Shown: positions 41,426-49,978, counted from the stretch's first letter. The stretch: 64,000 bases of DNA from Paenibacillus sp. J23TS9 (GCF_018403225.1 NZ_BOSG01000001.1:2914001-2978000); one strand, 5' to 3'. Notes: generated by a model not told the origin, from the letters alone. Program-made: numbers and translations.

Positions 41426-42583
41426 ATGGAGTTGAAACTACTTATGTCCCGCTTGCAATTGATAGCAACCGCACCGATGGGCCTTGAGGCCATCGTCGCG
41501 CGTGAACTTAAAGATTTAGGATACAACGACCTGGAGGTTGAGAACGGCAGAGTCACTTTTGCAGGAGATCTCAAAGATATCTGCCGCTGCAACCTGTGGC
41601 TGCGCACCTCGGACCGGATACTCGTGAAAATCGGAGAGTTCCCGGCCAAAACCTTTGATGAATTGTTTGAAGGAACCAAGGCCCTACCTTGGGAGGACTG
41701 GATTCCCGCAGACGGGGAATTCCCTGTTGAAGGACGCTCGCATCATTCCCAGCTAAGCAGTGTTCCTGCCTGCCAAGGGATCGTGAAGAAAGCCATTGTG
41801 GAAAAGCTGAAGCAAAGCTATCACACGGATTGGTTTCAGGAAATTGGCGCACGTTATGTCATCGAGGTTAATCTTCATAAAGATATGGCTCTGCTTACAC
41901 TGGATACGACGGGTCCTGCCTTGCATAAGCGTGGCTACCGCAAACTCGTGACGGAAGCGCCGATCAAGGAAACAATGGCCGCTGCGATGCTTCAGCTCAG
42001 CCGCTGGAATGCCTCGCGTCCACTATATGATCCATGCTGCGGTTCAGGCACCATTCTGATCGAAGCGGCTTTGATGGGCTGGAATATTGCACCGGGTCTG
42101 CGCCGCTCTTTTCCTTCCGAGCATTGGCGTATTATTCCCGAAAATTTTTGGGCTGAAGCGCGCGAGGAGGCTTTTGACTCGGTTCAGGATGACGAACCCC
42201 TGCAGCTTACAGGCAGTGATATCGACCCGCAGGCCATTGAAGTTGCCAAAGCGGCTGCCAAAAGCGCCGGCTTCGGACGGGAAATCACTTTCAACGTCCT
42301 GCCTGCCGCCAAAGCCAAGCCTGAAGGCGAATATGGCTGCTTAATTACAAATCCGCCATACGGGGAACGTCTGAGCGAGAAAAACGAAGTCGAGAAGCTG
42401 ATCCGCCAATTAGGAAATACTGCTGCGCAGCTTCCAACCTGGTCCTTTTTTGCGATTAGCCCGACCAAGCAGTTCGAGCATTATTTTGGACGGAAAGCGG
42501 ATAAAAGACGTAAGCTTTACAATGGACGAATTGAGTGCCAATATTTGCAGTTCTTGGGACCTCTTCCTCCGCGCAAACGATAA
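41426..42583 (+). CDS. THUMP-domain class I RNA methyltransferase (YpsC/RlmL-N like)
   Basis: 385 residues. N-terminal THUMP domain (about 50-160) then a Rossmann methyltransferase with motif I-like YDPCCGSGTILIEAALM and catalytic motif IV LITNPPYGERL (NPPY, N6/N2-type base methylation). It matches Bacillus YpsC and the N2-guanine 23S rRNA enzyme RlmL N-half. AAAGG stands six bases before ATG 41426; ATG 41444 is also possible. Single gene with its own terminator. Confidence 0.88.
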   Translation: MELKLLMSRLQLIATAPMGLEAIVARELKDLGYNDLEVENGRVTFAGDLKDICRCNLWLRTSDRILVKIGEFPAKTFDELFEGTKALPWEDWIPADGEFPVEGRSHHSQLSSVPACQGIVKKAIVEKLKQSYHTDWFQEIGARYVIEVNLHKDMALLTLDTTGPALHKRGYRKLVTEAPIKETMAAAMLQLSRWNASRPLYDPCCGSGTILIEAALMGWNIAPGLRRSFPSEHWRIIPENFWAEAREEAFDSVQDDEPLQLTGSDIDPQAIEVAKAAAKSAGFGREITFNVLPAAKAKPEGEYGCLITNPPYGERLSEKNEVEKLIRQLGNTAAQLPTWSFFAISPTKQFEHYFGRKADKRRKLYNGRIECQYLQFLGPLPPRKR

Positions 42584-42614
42584 TATGATTGCAAACACCC
42601 CAAATTTGTATAAG

Positions 42615-42653
42615 AAAAACCCGGCTCGCCATACCTGGCAAACCGGGTTTTTT
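42615..42653. terminator. bidirectional terminator between the methyltransferase and aldo-keto reductase genes
   Basis: AAAAACCCGG...CCGGGTTTTTT with inner GCCA/TGGC. Confidence 0.9.
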
Positions 42654-42657
42654 GAAT

Positions 42658-43482
42658 TTAAAATATCAGCTTATCAGGATCCGTACCGACCCGCTTGTTG
42701 CCATTAAGCGCATCGATTTGCTTGAGCTCATCCTGGGTTAATTCAAAATCAAAAATTCCTGCATTCTCACGAATTCGCGAAGGCGTTACGGATTTCGGAA
42801 TAGTAACGATTTTGTTCTGAATGTCCCAACGCAAAATGACTTGTGTCGGCGTTTTTCCGTACTTCTGGGCAATGCCGAGGAGTGTGGTATTATCAGTTAA
42901 TTTCCCTTTCATGAGAGGGCTCCAAGCCTCGATCTGGATGCCCTGCGCACCGCAATAATCCTGCAGCTCCTGTTGAATCATTCCGGGATGCAGTTCTACC
43001 TGGTCCACAGCCGGCACCACATTGCTGCCGCTCATGAGTTCCTTCAGATGATGCACATGAAAATTGCTGACGCCAATCGCGCGGATGCTGCCTTCATCAT
43101 ACAGCCGCTCCATCGCCTTCCATGTATCCTTAAATTTATCTTTTCCCGGCCAGTGAATCAAATAAAGATCAATGACATTGAGTCCAAGGCGTTTCTGGCT
43201 TTCTTCAAAAGCACGCAGCGTGGAATCAAAACCCTGATCATCGTTCCATACTTTGGTCGTGACGAAAATTTCATTTCGGGCGATGCCGCTTTCGGCAATT
43301 GCCTTGCCTACTTCCTGTTCATTGCCATACACGGCAGCGGTATCGATACTGCGGTAGCCTGTCTCGAGCGCAACCTTGACGGCTTCATACACTTCATTGC
43401 CTTTCGCCTGGTATGTACCGAAACCAAGCCATGGCATGGTAACTCCGTTGTTCAGAATGGTGCAATCTGTAATATGTTTCAT
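42658..43482 (-). CDS. aldo/keto reductase (AKR5-like, YvgN/YtbE type)
   Basis: NADPH-dependent carbonyl reductase, 274 residues, TIM barrel. The catalytic tetrad is visible: Asp and Tyr in SIDTAAVYGNE, Lys in VTTKVWN, His in LIHWPG; GVSNFHVHHL and the coenzyme site IPKSVTPSRI follow. Bacillus relatives reduce methylglyoxal and other aldehydes. ATG 43482 was chosen because GTG 43491 lies only two bases after the AAGG site. Monocistronic. Confidence 0.9.
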   Translation of the reverse strand: MKHITDCTILNNGVTMPWLGFGTYQAKGNEVYEAVKVALETGYRSIDTAAVYGNEQEVGKAIAESGIARNEIFVTTKVWNDDQGFDSTLRAFEESQKRLGLNVIDLYLIHWPGKDKFKDTWKAMERLYDEGSIRAIGVSNFHVHHLKELMSGSNVVPAVDQVELHPGMIQQELQDYCGAQGIQIEAWSPLMKGKLTDNTTLLGIAQKYGKTPTQVILRWDIQNKIVTIPKSVTPSRIRENAGIFDFELTQDELKQIDALNGNKRVGTDPDKLIF

Positions 43483-43562
43483 GTTCTTCACAACCTTCCA
43501 TGTATAATGAGATGCATGATAAAGAAAGCATGTCCATTATAGCATAGTGAGGAATAATTCCC

Positions 43563-43611
43563 AAAAAAGCCCCTCCTGCAATCATGCAAAAAATCCTGCA
43601 AAGAGGGGCTC
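43563..43611 (-). terminator. terminator after the 94-residue protein gene
   Basis: Minus-strand AGCCCCTC...GAGGGGCT, with a long loop that contains TGCAGG repeats, followed by TTTTTT. Confidence 0.75.
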
Positions 43612-43633
43612 TTTGCAGGATTAGACAGGTCAC

Positions 43634-43918
43634 TTATTTCGTTAGTTCTCCATCCGAGTCAGAGGTTAGGGAAGCCAAACGGCCCTTCTCCTCTGCCAGC
43701 ATTTCTTCTGCCAATTCGACGGCTTGTACATTCAAGCTTTCACCAGCTTGTTGTACTGCTTGTTCCGTACGGGCGAGCCGGCTCTTGGCCTGCTGCAACA
43801 TTTGCTCATTGGGATGAGACAAAGCCTGTGAAACCGCGTAATGCAGCTTTTCCACCGAATTTTGTGCTTGGGAAATCGGATTTTGCGATTGCAGACTGGA
43901 ATCATATCTGGATACCAT
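43634..43918 (-). CDS. uncharacterised helical protein
   Basis: 94 residues, nearly all predicted alpha-helix, Gln/Ala/Glu-rich with heptad-like spacing (NSVEKLHYAVSQALSH, EQAVQQAGESLNVQA). No Cys, signal or membrane segment. It resembles the DUF2524/YtzC type of short helical proteins of bacilli, but I am not sure of the family. AAAGGAG precedes the ATG. Single gene. Confidence 0.6.
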   Translation of the reverse strand: MVSRYDSSLQSQNPISQAQNSVEKLHYAVSQALSHPNEQMLQQAKSRLARTEQAVQQAGESLNVQAVELAEEMLAEEKGRLASLTSDSDGELTK

Positions 43919-44022
43919 GGGCTGCTCTCTCCTTTACTCGAAAGTTCCTATCCACCTTGTAGGATGGAGCTTCCTGTAAGGATCTATGCACGGGTATTCC
44001 GTAAGCATTTTCCAAATGTCAC

Positions 44023-44247
44023 CTAGGACTTGATAAAAGGCTCCATCTTCGTGAGCACTTCCGATTCCGTCGGCGCACTGACATAACGCCCGTTCACATA
44101 AATAAACGCTCTTTTGCCGCAGGGACCGCAGTATGATTTGCATCCGATCTTGATTTCGGTATCCGGGGCCATTTTCTGCAGCTTCGGAACAATGCTTTTC
44201 AGCTTTATATGGTTACACTTGTCACATATACGGATATCATTGGCCAT
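44023..44247 (-). CDS. DUF1450 protein (YuzB-like)
   Basis: 74 residues from ATG 44247 with AAGGGTG nine bases upstream; the frame extends seven codons further with no site. Two cysteine pairs, ICDKCNH and SYCGPCGKRAF, suggest a thioredoxin-like or metal/Fe-S binding fold. DUF1450 has no established function. It lies 36 bases after the HesB-like gene and is probably cotranscribed. Confidence 0.82.
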   Translation of the reverse strand: MANDIRICDKCNHIKLKSIVPKLQKMAPDTEIKIGCKSYCGPCGKRAFIYVNGRYVSAPTESEVLTKMEPFIKS

Positions 44248-44283
44248 AAGTCGCACCCTTTTCTTCAAATGTCCGAAAAACGG

Positions 44284-44592
44284 TTAGTGGTCCCCGTGAT
44301 TCCCTTGGGAAGGGTTCGTGATGACGAAGCCCTCATTAGGAAAATACAAATAATCGACTTTCACTCCGTCCAGCAGCGGTTCGCCCCGGTCCAGAAGAAC
44401 ATCGATACCCTTGTCCGTGCTTACAATCTCATCATTTTCACCGGGCTTGTCCATGTCCAGACCATAATGGGCATGATCTCCATGTGCATGAGTGACCAGC
44501 ACACGCAGCTTCAAATCGCGGTTTTCTTCTTTATCCAATTCTTTTTGGAGCACCTTGGCAGCATTACGTGTAATTTTGCATTTCATATGCAA
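44284..44592 (-). CDS. HesB/IscA-like domain protein lacking the cluster cysteines
   Basis: 102 residues resembling the HesB/A-type Fe-S carrier fold (N-terminal ITRNAAKVLQKEL, VLVTHAHGDHAHYGLDMD, GVKVDYLYFPNEGFVITNP). The three Cys used by A-type carriers are absent; a HAHGDHAHY cluster and a C-terminal GNHGDH are His-rich instead. TTG 44592 has GGAG six bases upstream; ATG 44586 is also possible. Upstream of the DUF1450 gene. Confidence 0.72.
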   Translation of the reverse strand: MHMKCKITRNAAKVLQKELDKEENRDLKLRVLVTHAHGDHAHYGLDMDKPGENDEIVSTDKGIDVLLDRGEPLLDGVKVDYLYFPNEGFVITNPSQGNHGDH

Positions 44593-44704
44593 CTACATCT
44601 CCTGTTTTAAGTGATTAGGATTTCTGTAAATCCTTCGTTTCAGTTCACTTTATATAAAAGCTCCTTTTATTGTAAAGAAACCCGCAGCGCTTCGCAAGAC
44701 AGCT

Positions 44705-44986
44705 TTATTTGTTTCTCCCCTTTGGGGATGCAGGCAGGCTCGGTGCAGACAAAGAAGGATATTTCTTTTCCATACGGGAAACGAACCATCCCATAACGAT
44801 CAGCGTGACTCCTATATCATCAATCGGAACAAAGGGCATGACATCCGGTAAAACCCAGTACAGCAGCACTGGAACCAGAAAAAGAAGCTTGTCCCCAATG
44901 GAAACTTGTGAGGATTTGAGATAAAGCCACAATTGGCCTGTCATCTGTGACCAGCGCCGGATCGAAAGCAATCTTCTCCATTTCAT
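44705..44986 (-). CDS. DUF1232 (YkvA-like) membrane protein
   Basis: 93 residues from ATG 44986, nine bases after AGGAAGGAAG. DUF1232 signature: GDKLLFLVPVLLYWVLPDVMPFVPIDDIG in two short hydrophobic segments, where the L-P-x-D-x-x-P...DD core is diagnostic, then a basic C-tail. The function is unknown. Another start, seven codons further upstream, is too close to the ribosome site. Single gene. Confidence 0.8.
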   Translation of the reverse strand: MKWRRLLSIRRWSQMTGQLWLYLKSSQVSIGDKLLFLVPVLLYWVLPDVMPFVPIDDIGVTLIVMGWFVSRMEKKYPSLSAPSLPASPKGRNK

Positions 44987-45117
44987 GCACATCCACTTCC
45001 TTCCTGTCATTCAAATATGAAATTTTCGTGAAAAGAGGAAACGATCGTGAAATGAATTCGACGGCCGTTCCTCTATTGTATTATACGTATATTTACAGAA
45101 AATGTTTCAAAGTGTTT

Positions 45118-46317
45118 TCATAACGATAACAGTTCAGCCACCACAAGTCCTGTCTCAAGGCTTACATTCTCAAAATCATCCAGAGGCAGCGGATTCTTGC
45201 CTAGACCAATCTCGACCGTAAAGCCCGGGCGCCGAAATTCCTGAATGAACCAATCCTTGTACCCCGCATCACTGCCCTCCAGCTTAACGGGACGGTATCC
45301 GCTTGCCTGGCCCAGCCTACGCGACCATTCCCGGCTTTCCTTCGGCTCGTAATTGCGGTAGTTCCAATATATCTCCTGCCCCTGGCTATGGAGAGAAATC
45401 GCTGCATCCGGTGATGTCTTCACGGTAAATGCTGCGAGCGCAGCCGCTTCAGGTTCACTGAGCGGCGAAGTTCCCGCATAATCTCTTGGCCCCGGGCTTT
45501 TTTTTCCTCGGCGCTGCACCTCTTCATCCCAATGTGCCGGGAACTGGTCCCCCAAGTCCACCCCGTTGATATTGGCCTTCCAGTGGCGGTAATCACTGCG
45601 TCCTCCATTCCATTCCGTCAGCTGGTCATAGTATGGGTTATTCGGCTGGACACCTTCCTGCACAAGCTCAACGCCATCCGGGTTTACCATCGGTACGATC
45701 CATAGTGTACACTGGGCAAACCAAAGTCTTGGATCATAACCGTTCCAGCGTTTGCCTTCCTTAAGAGCGCAGGCGTATTCTTCGACAAAACGCATAATAC
45801 AAGGGGTGGTTATCCATTCATTGGCATGAATGGAAGCGTTCACATGAATGTTTCTGCCGCCCTCACCTATCCTCAGATATGGAATCGGCTTGCCCAGTAC
45901 ACTTTCTCCAATCATACCCGCCGTAATCTGCGGATGAGACTGCGTCAACAAGCTGATGTCATGACTTAAATGTTGGTATCCATATTCACCCTCGGGGTAC
46001 ACGATCCGGTCCCTCTCGGCATGGGGCAGCACCAGCACTCGCCCTTCAGGGAAATAACTTGCGGATAGACCCGGGTTCATTTCAAGCAATGAAGTTTCAC
46101 TGACATGAAAAGCTGCTGCTACCCTATCCAGATTGTCACCAGCCTGTATAACATATCTTCTTCTCGGGGAGGACGGTAAAAAAATAATCTGTCCCGGCAC
46201 CAGATACGGCTGCTCTCCTGCCCAAGGATTGGCATTGATAATATGGGCCCGGGACAATCCCCTGCTTGCGGCGATCCGCTCCAGGGTATCCCCTTTACAT
46301 ACGGTATATTGCTGCAT
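45118..46317 (-). CDS. M14 gamma-D-glutamyl-(L)-diamino acid endopeptidase with two LysM domains
   Basis: 399 residues. Two N-terminal LysM domains (YTVCKGDTLERIAASRG, and YVIQAGDNLDRVAAAFH) bind peptidoglycan; the C-terminal M14 carboxypeptidase fold has the zinc ligands in NASIHANEW and ISLHSQGQ, and catalytic Glu in FTVEIG. This is the endopeptidase I / YqgT architecture that cleaves spore or wall stem peptides. No Sec signal is evident, as in YqgT/ENP1. It follows racE (129-base gap) and may share its transcript. Confidence 0.88.
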   Translation of the reverse strand: MQQYTVCKGDTLERIAASRGLSRAHIINANPWAGEQPYLVPGQIIFLPSSPRRRYVIQAGDNLDRVAAAFHVSETSLLEMNPGLSASYFPEGRVLVLPHAERDRIVYPEGEYGYQHLSHDISLLTQSHPQITAGMIGESVLGKPIPYLRIGEGGRNIHVNASIHANEWITTPCIMRFVEEYACALKEGKRWNGYDPRLWFAQCTLWIVPMVNPDGVELVQEGVQPNNPYYDQLTEWNGGRSDYRHWKANINGVDLGDQFPAHWDEEVQRRGKKSPGPRDYAGTSPLSEPEAAALAAFTVKTSPDAAISLHSQGQEIYWNYRNYEPKESREWSRRLGQASGYRPVKLEGSDAGYKDWFIQEFRRPGFTVEIGLGKNPLPLDDFENVSLETGLVVAELLSL

Positions 46318-46407
46318 GGCGTCTTCCTTTCCCGCGGCTCAAACATCGACCGCTGCTAAACGTTGCTCTTTTGAAGATTCTATGATGCCGATGCCTTGGC
46401 CCATGCG

Positions 46408-46439
46408 AAAAAAAAGAACCCCGATCCATCCGGAGTCCC
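46408..46439 (-). terminator. terminator after racE
   Basis: Minus-strand GGACTCCG-GATGGAT-CGGGGTTC (several G-U pairs), then eight T. Confidence 0.6.
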
Positions 46440-46446
46440 ACTTACA

Positions 46447-47268
46447 TTATGTTTCAACAAATCTGGAAACCTGCCATACCACCGGAGTACGTTGAATTTG
46501 CTCTCCAAGCCAAGTCTTGGCTATTCTTTGGAACATATCCGCGTCTCCGCTGCAAAAAAATTGATGGACCGGGCTTTCATTACCGCTGGCCAGCTGTCCC
46601 TTGTCGTACAGGATTGTACTCACTTCCCGCGCAGTTTCATCTGCCGAGCTGATCAGCTTCACCTTTTCACCGATAACCGCTTGAATCGTGTCTTTTAAAA
46701 ACGGATAGTGGGTGCAACCCAAGATCAGGCAGTCAATGGAGGAGTTTCTCATGCCGCGGAGAGAATCTTCAACCACAGCCGTCGTTTCCTCCGATCGAAA
46801 CTGCCCCTGCTCCACCAGAGGAACCAATGCCGGACAAGCCTCACTCACCACATGCACATAAGGCGAGAGCTGCTGAAGAGCTGCCGTGTATGCCCCGCTG
46901 CCGATCGTGCCAATAGTACCGATGACACCGATATTTCCGGTCTTCGTCGCGCTGATTGCCGCCCTCGCTCCCGGATGAATCACACCTATAACCGGAATGG
47001 ACACCTTCTCTGAAATATAATCCAGTGCTGCCGCCGTTGCTGTATTGCAGGCGATCACAATGGCTTTTGGATTGAATTGGGCCAGAAAATCCACGATCTG
47101 TTCCGTAAATCTTCTCACTTCTTCGGACGTACGGGGTCCGTAAGGTGTGCGGGCAGTGTCTCCAAAATAGATGATTTTCTCCCGTGGGAGCTGTCTCATT
47201 ACTTCTTTGACAACGGTTAAGCCCCCTACACCCGAGTCTAATATTGCGATTGCTTGCTGCACGAACAC
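46447..47268 (-). CDS. racE: glutamate racemase
   Basis: Makes D-glutamate for peptidoglycan (and for poly-gamma-glutamate). 273 residues. The two catalytic cysteines lie in VIACNTATAAAL and LILGCTHYPFL; the N-terminal AILDSGVGGLTV and YFGDTARTPYG are conserved. GTG start at 47268 with AAGGAAG upstream; a second GTG two codons later is possible. A leaky-looking terminator follows before the M14/LysM peptidase gene, a wall-related neighbour. Confidence 0.93.
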   Translation of the reverse strand: MFVQQAIAILDSGVGGLTVVKEVMRQLPREKIIYFGDTARTPYGPRTSEEVRRFTEQIVDFLAQFNPKAIVIACNTATAAALDYISEKVSIPVIGVIHPGARAAISATKTGNIGVIGTIGTIGSGAYTAALQQLSPYVHVVSEACPALVPLVEQGQFRSEETTAVVEDSLRGMRNSSIDCLILGCTHYPFLKDTIQAVIGEKVKLISSADETAREVSTILYDKGQLASGNESPVHQFFCSGDADMFQRIAKTWLGEQIQRTPVVWQVSRFVET

Positions 47269-47456
47269 ACCGCTTCCTTCTTGTCGATTTATGCTCTCTC
47301 TTTTGCTAATATATGAAAAATCAAGATCAAACGTACCTCACATGTTAAACCAATTCCACACGGCTATCAATGACCGAAGCCTGAATTTATACGCGCAAAA
47401 GCAGGCCCTGTCTTCCTCCTAAGAGGAATAAGAGCCCGCCGGATTAAAGTTGCGTT

Positions 47457-47831
47457 TTACAAATCTCCTGCATCCTGCTTGGAGTCCTTTTCAAAGAACA
47501 AATCCTGTTCCCCGTCGTCCCCGAACGAAGAAATTTGAGCCATCTCGAAGGCTTCATCGCTATCCTCTTGGTCTGCTTCCGACTTGCGCCAGCCGCGGAT
47601 ATCCTGAATCACGCTGCCGGCCGTATCTTTGACCTTTTCAATCAAAATGACACTCTGTTCTCCGACCTTACCTGCCAGCTCTGTCGTTTTACTGCCAACC
47701 GTCTTCGCGCCTTCAGCGATATCCTGACGAAGCTCCTTGCCGGATTTCGGCGCCAGCAGCAGAGCTGTTACCGAACCTACCACACTACCGATCAAAGCGC
47801 CCCACAACAAGCTTTTGTTCTTTTCCTTCAT
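47457..47831 (-). CDS. YtxH-like general stress protein
   Basis: 124 residues. The N-terminal motif LLWGALIGSVVGSVTALLLAP KSGKELR is the YtxH signature: a glycine-zipper-like membrane segment followed by a basic stretch; the rest is helical and acidic at the end. It lies 19 bases after the DUF948 gene, giving the ytxGH order known from bacilli, where the operon is stress-induced. I could not confirm a sigma-B or sigma-H promoter. Confidence 0.85.
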   Translation of the reverse strand: MKEKNKSLLWGALIGSVVGSVTALLLAPKSGKELRQDIAEGAKTVGSKTTELAGKVGEQSVILIEKVKDTAGSVIQDIRGWRKSEADQEDSDEAFEMAQISSFGDDGEQDLFFEKDSKQDAGDL

Positions 47832-47850
47832 CGCTCATCTCTCCTTCGGC

Positions 47851-48300
47851 TCAGGCATGATCGTCCGCAGAGGGCCCAGACTGACGCTTGAAGGAATGCC
47901 ATACCGATATTCCGGCATCCAGCCACCGGAAAGCCTCCGCAAAGCGGAGCTCATTCTCCCGGTGGGCTCTTTCCAAGCGTTCCATGGCGGAGTCGGTTAC
48001 GACCTGTGTAATGGAATCGGCCCGCTGCAGCGTATTCGACAGACTTGCTCCTGCCAGTCTTAGCGATTCGCAGAACGGCTCCACTTCCTCCACTCTGTCC
48101 TGAAGCAGCGACAATGTCGCCGAAGCCTGCACGAGCAGCTCTTTGGATTCGGAAGCCAGCTGCGATATCTCAAGTCCAGCTTTCCCAAGTACGTCTTCTG
48201 TCCGCAGCAGCACTCTTCTCAATGTATGTAGAAGAATCATTGCTACAGCGGCAAACATGATAAATCCGCAAGCGATTAATACAGCGCCCCATTCCGCCAT
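47851..48300 (-). CDS. DUF948 membrane protein (YtxG-like)
   Basis: 149 residues: an N-terminal membrane helix (GAVLIACGFIMFAAVAMILLH) and a long coiled-coil region (DVLGKAGLEISQLASESKELL and on), as in DUF948/YtxG. AAGGGAG precedes the ATG. It heads the two-gene ytxG-ytxH type operon. A TATAAT stands near 48350 on the minus strand without a clear -35. Confidence 0.82.
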   Translation of the reverse strand: MAEWGAVLIACGFIMFAAVAMILLHTLRRVLLRTEDVLGKAGLEISQLASESKELLVQASATLSLLQDRVEEVEPFCESLRLAGASLSNTLQRADSITQVVTDSAMERLERAHRENELRFAEAFRWLDAGISVWHSFKRQSGPSADDHA

Positions 48301-48418
48301 GGTGTGTCACTCCCTTCACCCTTACGGGCTAATGCCTATTTGTAGGATATTATAAGCAGGGGGAGCTTGTCCTGACACAAAGGACAGCATTTTATTTTTT
48401 TATGAATATGAGCACGCC

Positions 48419-48462
48419 AAAAAAAAACAACAAGCCCAATCCGACATTCAGGATGGGCTTAC
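48419..48462 (-). terminator. terminator after the DUF86 gene
   Basis: Minus-strand AAGCCCATCC-TGAATGTC-GGATTGGGCTT, then a T9 tract interrupted by G. Confidence 0.85.
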
Positions 48463-48493
48463 AGATTGAACAAACCTGAGATTCAATTAAAAA

Positions 48494-48919
48494 TTACAAT
48501 AGGAGCTCTTGCTGGATATATTCCCGAACCTGGACTGCAAACTTGTTCAGTATATCGGGAAGAACCGGTGTCAGCCGATGAAGTTCACTTCGGTTCCACG
48601 AATAATACTCCTGTGCCAAAGGCTTGCGAAGACTCACCAGCTCAAGAAGCACGCTGTAAATCTCCCCGTCAAACACCTTTTCTTCATGATTGATCTCCAT
48701 GATATCCTCATAACTGCTGGCGTCACGCATAATAAAGCCGTCGATCAAATAGCTCCCTACATCTGTTACGACCTCAATCGCCAAATGAAGTGCCCGCTCC
48801 TGCACCATACCGAGCGCGACGCCTCCATCCCAAGACTCGGCTGCTTCCGTTAAGCCTTGGACGATTTGCGGAATCGCATCCAGCCGGTGTTGAATCTGTT
48901 CCTGATTTACATAATACAA
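48494..48919 (-). CDS. DUF86/HepT-like protein (YutE-like)
   Basis: 141 residues, all-helical HEPN-type fold. The catalytic-like Rx4-6H region is RALHLAIE, with a second charged helix SLRKPLAQEYY. HepT toxins pair with an MNT antitoxin; no MNT gene is adjacent and Bacillus YutE also stands alone, so toxin activity is not implied. TTG 48919 has GGAGG eight bases upstream, preferable to the upstream in-frame TTG at 48934. The next upstream gene is a 36-residue membrane peptide. Confidence 0.78.
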   Translation of the reverse strand: MYYVNQEQIQHRLDAIPQIVQGLTEAAESWDGGVALGMVQERALHLAIEVVTDVGSYLIDGFIMRDASSYEDIMEINHEEKVFDGEIYSVLLELVSLRKPLAQEYYSWNRSELHRLTPVLPDILNKFAVQVREYIQQELLL

Positions 48920-48944
48920 GGCCTGTTCCTCCAAGCTGCAGATA

Positions 48945-49055
48945 TTATTTGCCTCTTTTACCGCGGCGTTTCAACCAGAAAAACATCACAAAAATAGCCA
49001 CGATAAACACGACAAGCAAAGTCAATGTTTCCATTGGGTATTCCAAATCGCTCAT
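48945..49055 (-). CDS. 36-residue single-helix membrane peptide
   Basis: MSDLEYPMETLTLLVVFIVA continues as a hydrophobic helix and ends in WLKRRGKRGK: acidic N-terminus outside, one membrane helix, strongly basic C-terminus inside. GGAAG lies seven bases before ATG 49055. It sits 25 bases upstream of the DUF86 start on the same strand. I do not know the family. Confidence 0.6.
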   Translation of the reverse strand: MSDLEYPMETLTLLVVFIVAIFVMFFWLKRRGKRGK

Positions 49056-49073
49056 AATCAGTCTTCCTATCTG

Positions 49074-49361
49074 CTAGATTTCGTAATCAACGCTAACGGA
49101 TAACTCTTTCACTTCGTTCAAATGAAGAACGACTTCCTGATGAACAGGATGCACCTGATAAGCCTGCAAATCTTCCAGAGAAGATACCTCGGTTACAAGA
49201 GCAATATCAAATGAACGCTCCGAATGAATCACATCCACGCCAACCTCGATGGCAATCAGCTGTGGAATCCGACCTTCCATAGCGCGCAGTACCGCTGCAG
49301 TCTTGTCAATGCTTTCCGGACTTCTGTCTTTTAATTTAATGAAGACAATATGTTTAATCAT
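49074..49361 (-). CDS. Dabb-family (stress-responsive alpha/beta barrel) protein
   Basis: 95 residues from ATG 49361 (AAGGAG ten bases upstream). MIKHIVFIKLKDRSPESI start, central GVDVIHSERSFDIALVTEVSS and HPVHQEVVLHL end are the Dabb pattern: a dimeric ferredoxin-like alpha/beta barrel. The function is usually unknown in bacteria. It lies 18 bases upstream of the 36-residue membrane peptide and may be cotranscribed. Confidence 0.85.
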   Translation of the reverse strand: MIKHIVFIKLKDRSPESIDKTAAVLRAMEGRIPQLIAIEVGVDVIHSERSFDIALVTEVSSLEDLQAYQVHPVHQEVVLHLNEVKELSVSVDYEI

Positions 49362-49445
49362 GGCATACATTCTCCTTGTCCAACTCGTAAGGTTACAAAA
49401 AAAATATACCATATCCATCCGCACAGGAAAAGAGAAGTATATTAT

Positions 49446-49865
49446 CTAGCTCTCCGGCTTGTCGTCCGATTTATCTTTATTTTGCAAGACAGCGATCATC
49501 CGGCGCAATTTCGCGGGCATGGGCAGGCCCAGCCGTCCGTAGTTTTCCGTGATTGAAATCAGCTCGTTGGACATGTAAAAGTATATGGCACCCGATTTAA
49601 TCACATCTGTACCGCCGCTAAACAGCAGATCCATTTGGTGAGCCAGCACAATAACCACAAGCATGAGCGCCTTACGTGTCAGACCCCAAAATCCAATTTC
49701 ACTTTTCAGTCCGGTTCCTTCCTTGATCGAGGCGAGTACACCTGTTGCATAATCGATAACGATAGTGAAGAGAAAAACCCACAACAGTTGATCCCATTTT
49801 CCAAACGCTATTGTGATAAAACCTCCGGTGAGGGCACTTATACCGCTTGCTACAGGTGAATTCAT
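49446..49865 (-). CDS. phage-type holin family protein (holin_4, TcdE-like)
   Basis: 139 residues from ATG 49865 with AAGGGGGAG upstream. Three to four membrane helices (WVFLFTIVIDYATGVLASI, RKALMLVVIVLAHQMDLLF, IKSGAIYFYMSNELISITENYGRLG), where the D-Y-x-T-G and N-E-x-x-S-I-x-EN motifs are typical of the toxin-secretion/phage-lysis holin family. No endolysin or phage gene is adjacent, so it may be a domesticated holin. Confidence 0.85.
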   Translation of the reverse strand: MNSPVASGISALTGGFITIAFGKWDQLLWVFLFTIVIDYATGVLASIKEGTGLKSEIGFWGLTRKALMLVVIVLAHQMDLLFSGGTDVIKSGAIYFYMSNELISITENYGRLGLPMPAKLRRMIAVLQNKDKSDDKPES

Positions 49866-49978
49866 TATCTGCTCCCCCTTCATACCTTTCTGATTTCATA
49901 GTATGAAAGGATAAACAAGACGGCGAAGCCGGACGTCACCCGTTTGAAGCCCATTTCATAGAGTTGAAGCAGCTATGT

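Noticed and set aside
44820..45014. Second overlapping frame at the start of the DUF1232 gene
   Set aside because: It shares the ribosome site but reads in another frame with no family resemblance; the DUF1232 frame has the diagnostic motif.
48494..48919. HepT/MNT toxin-antitoxin system
   Set aside because: No minimal nucleotidyltransferase gene is adjacent; the only nucleotidyltransferase-like gene in the window is about 42 kb away and of the DUF294 type.
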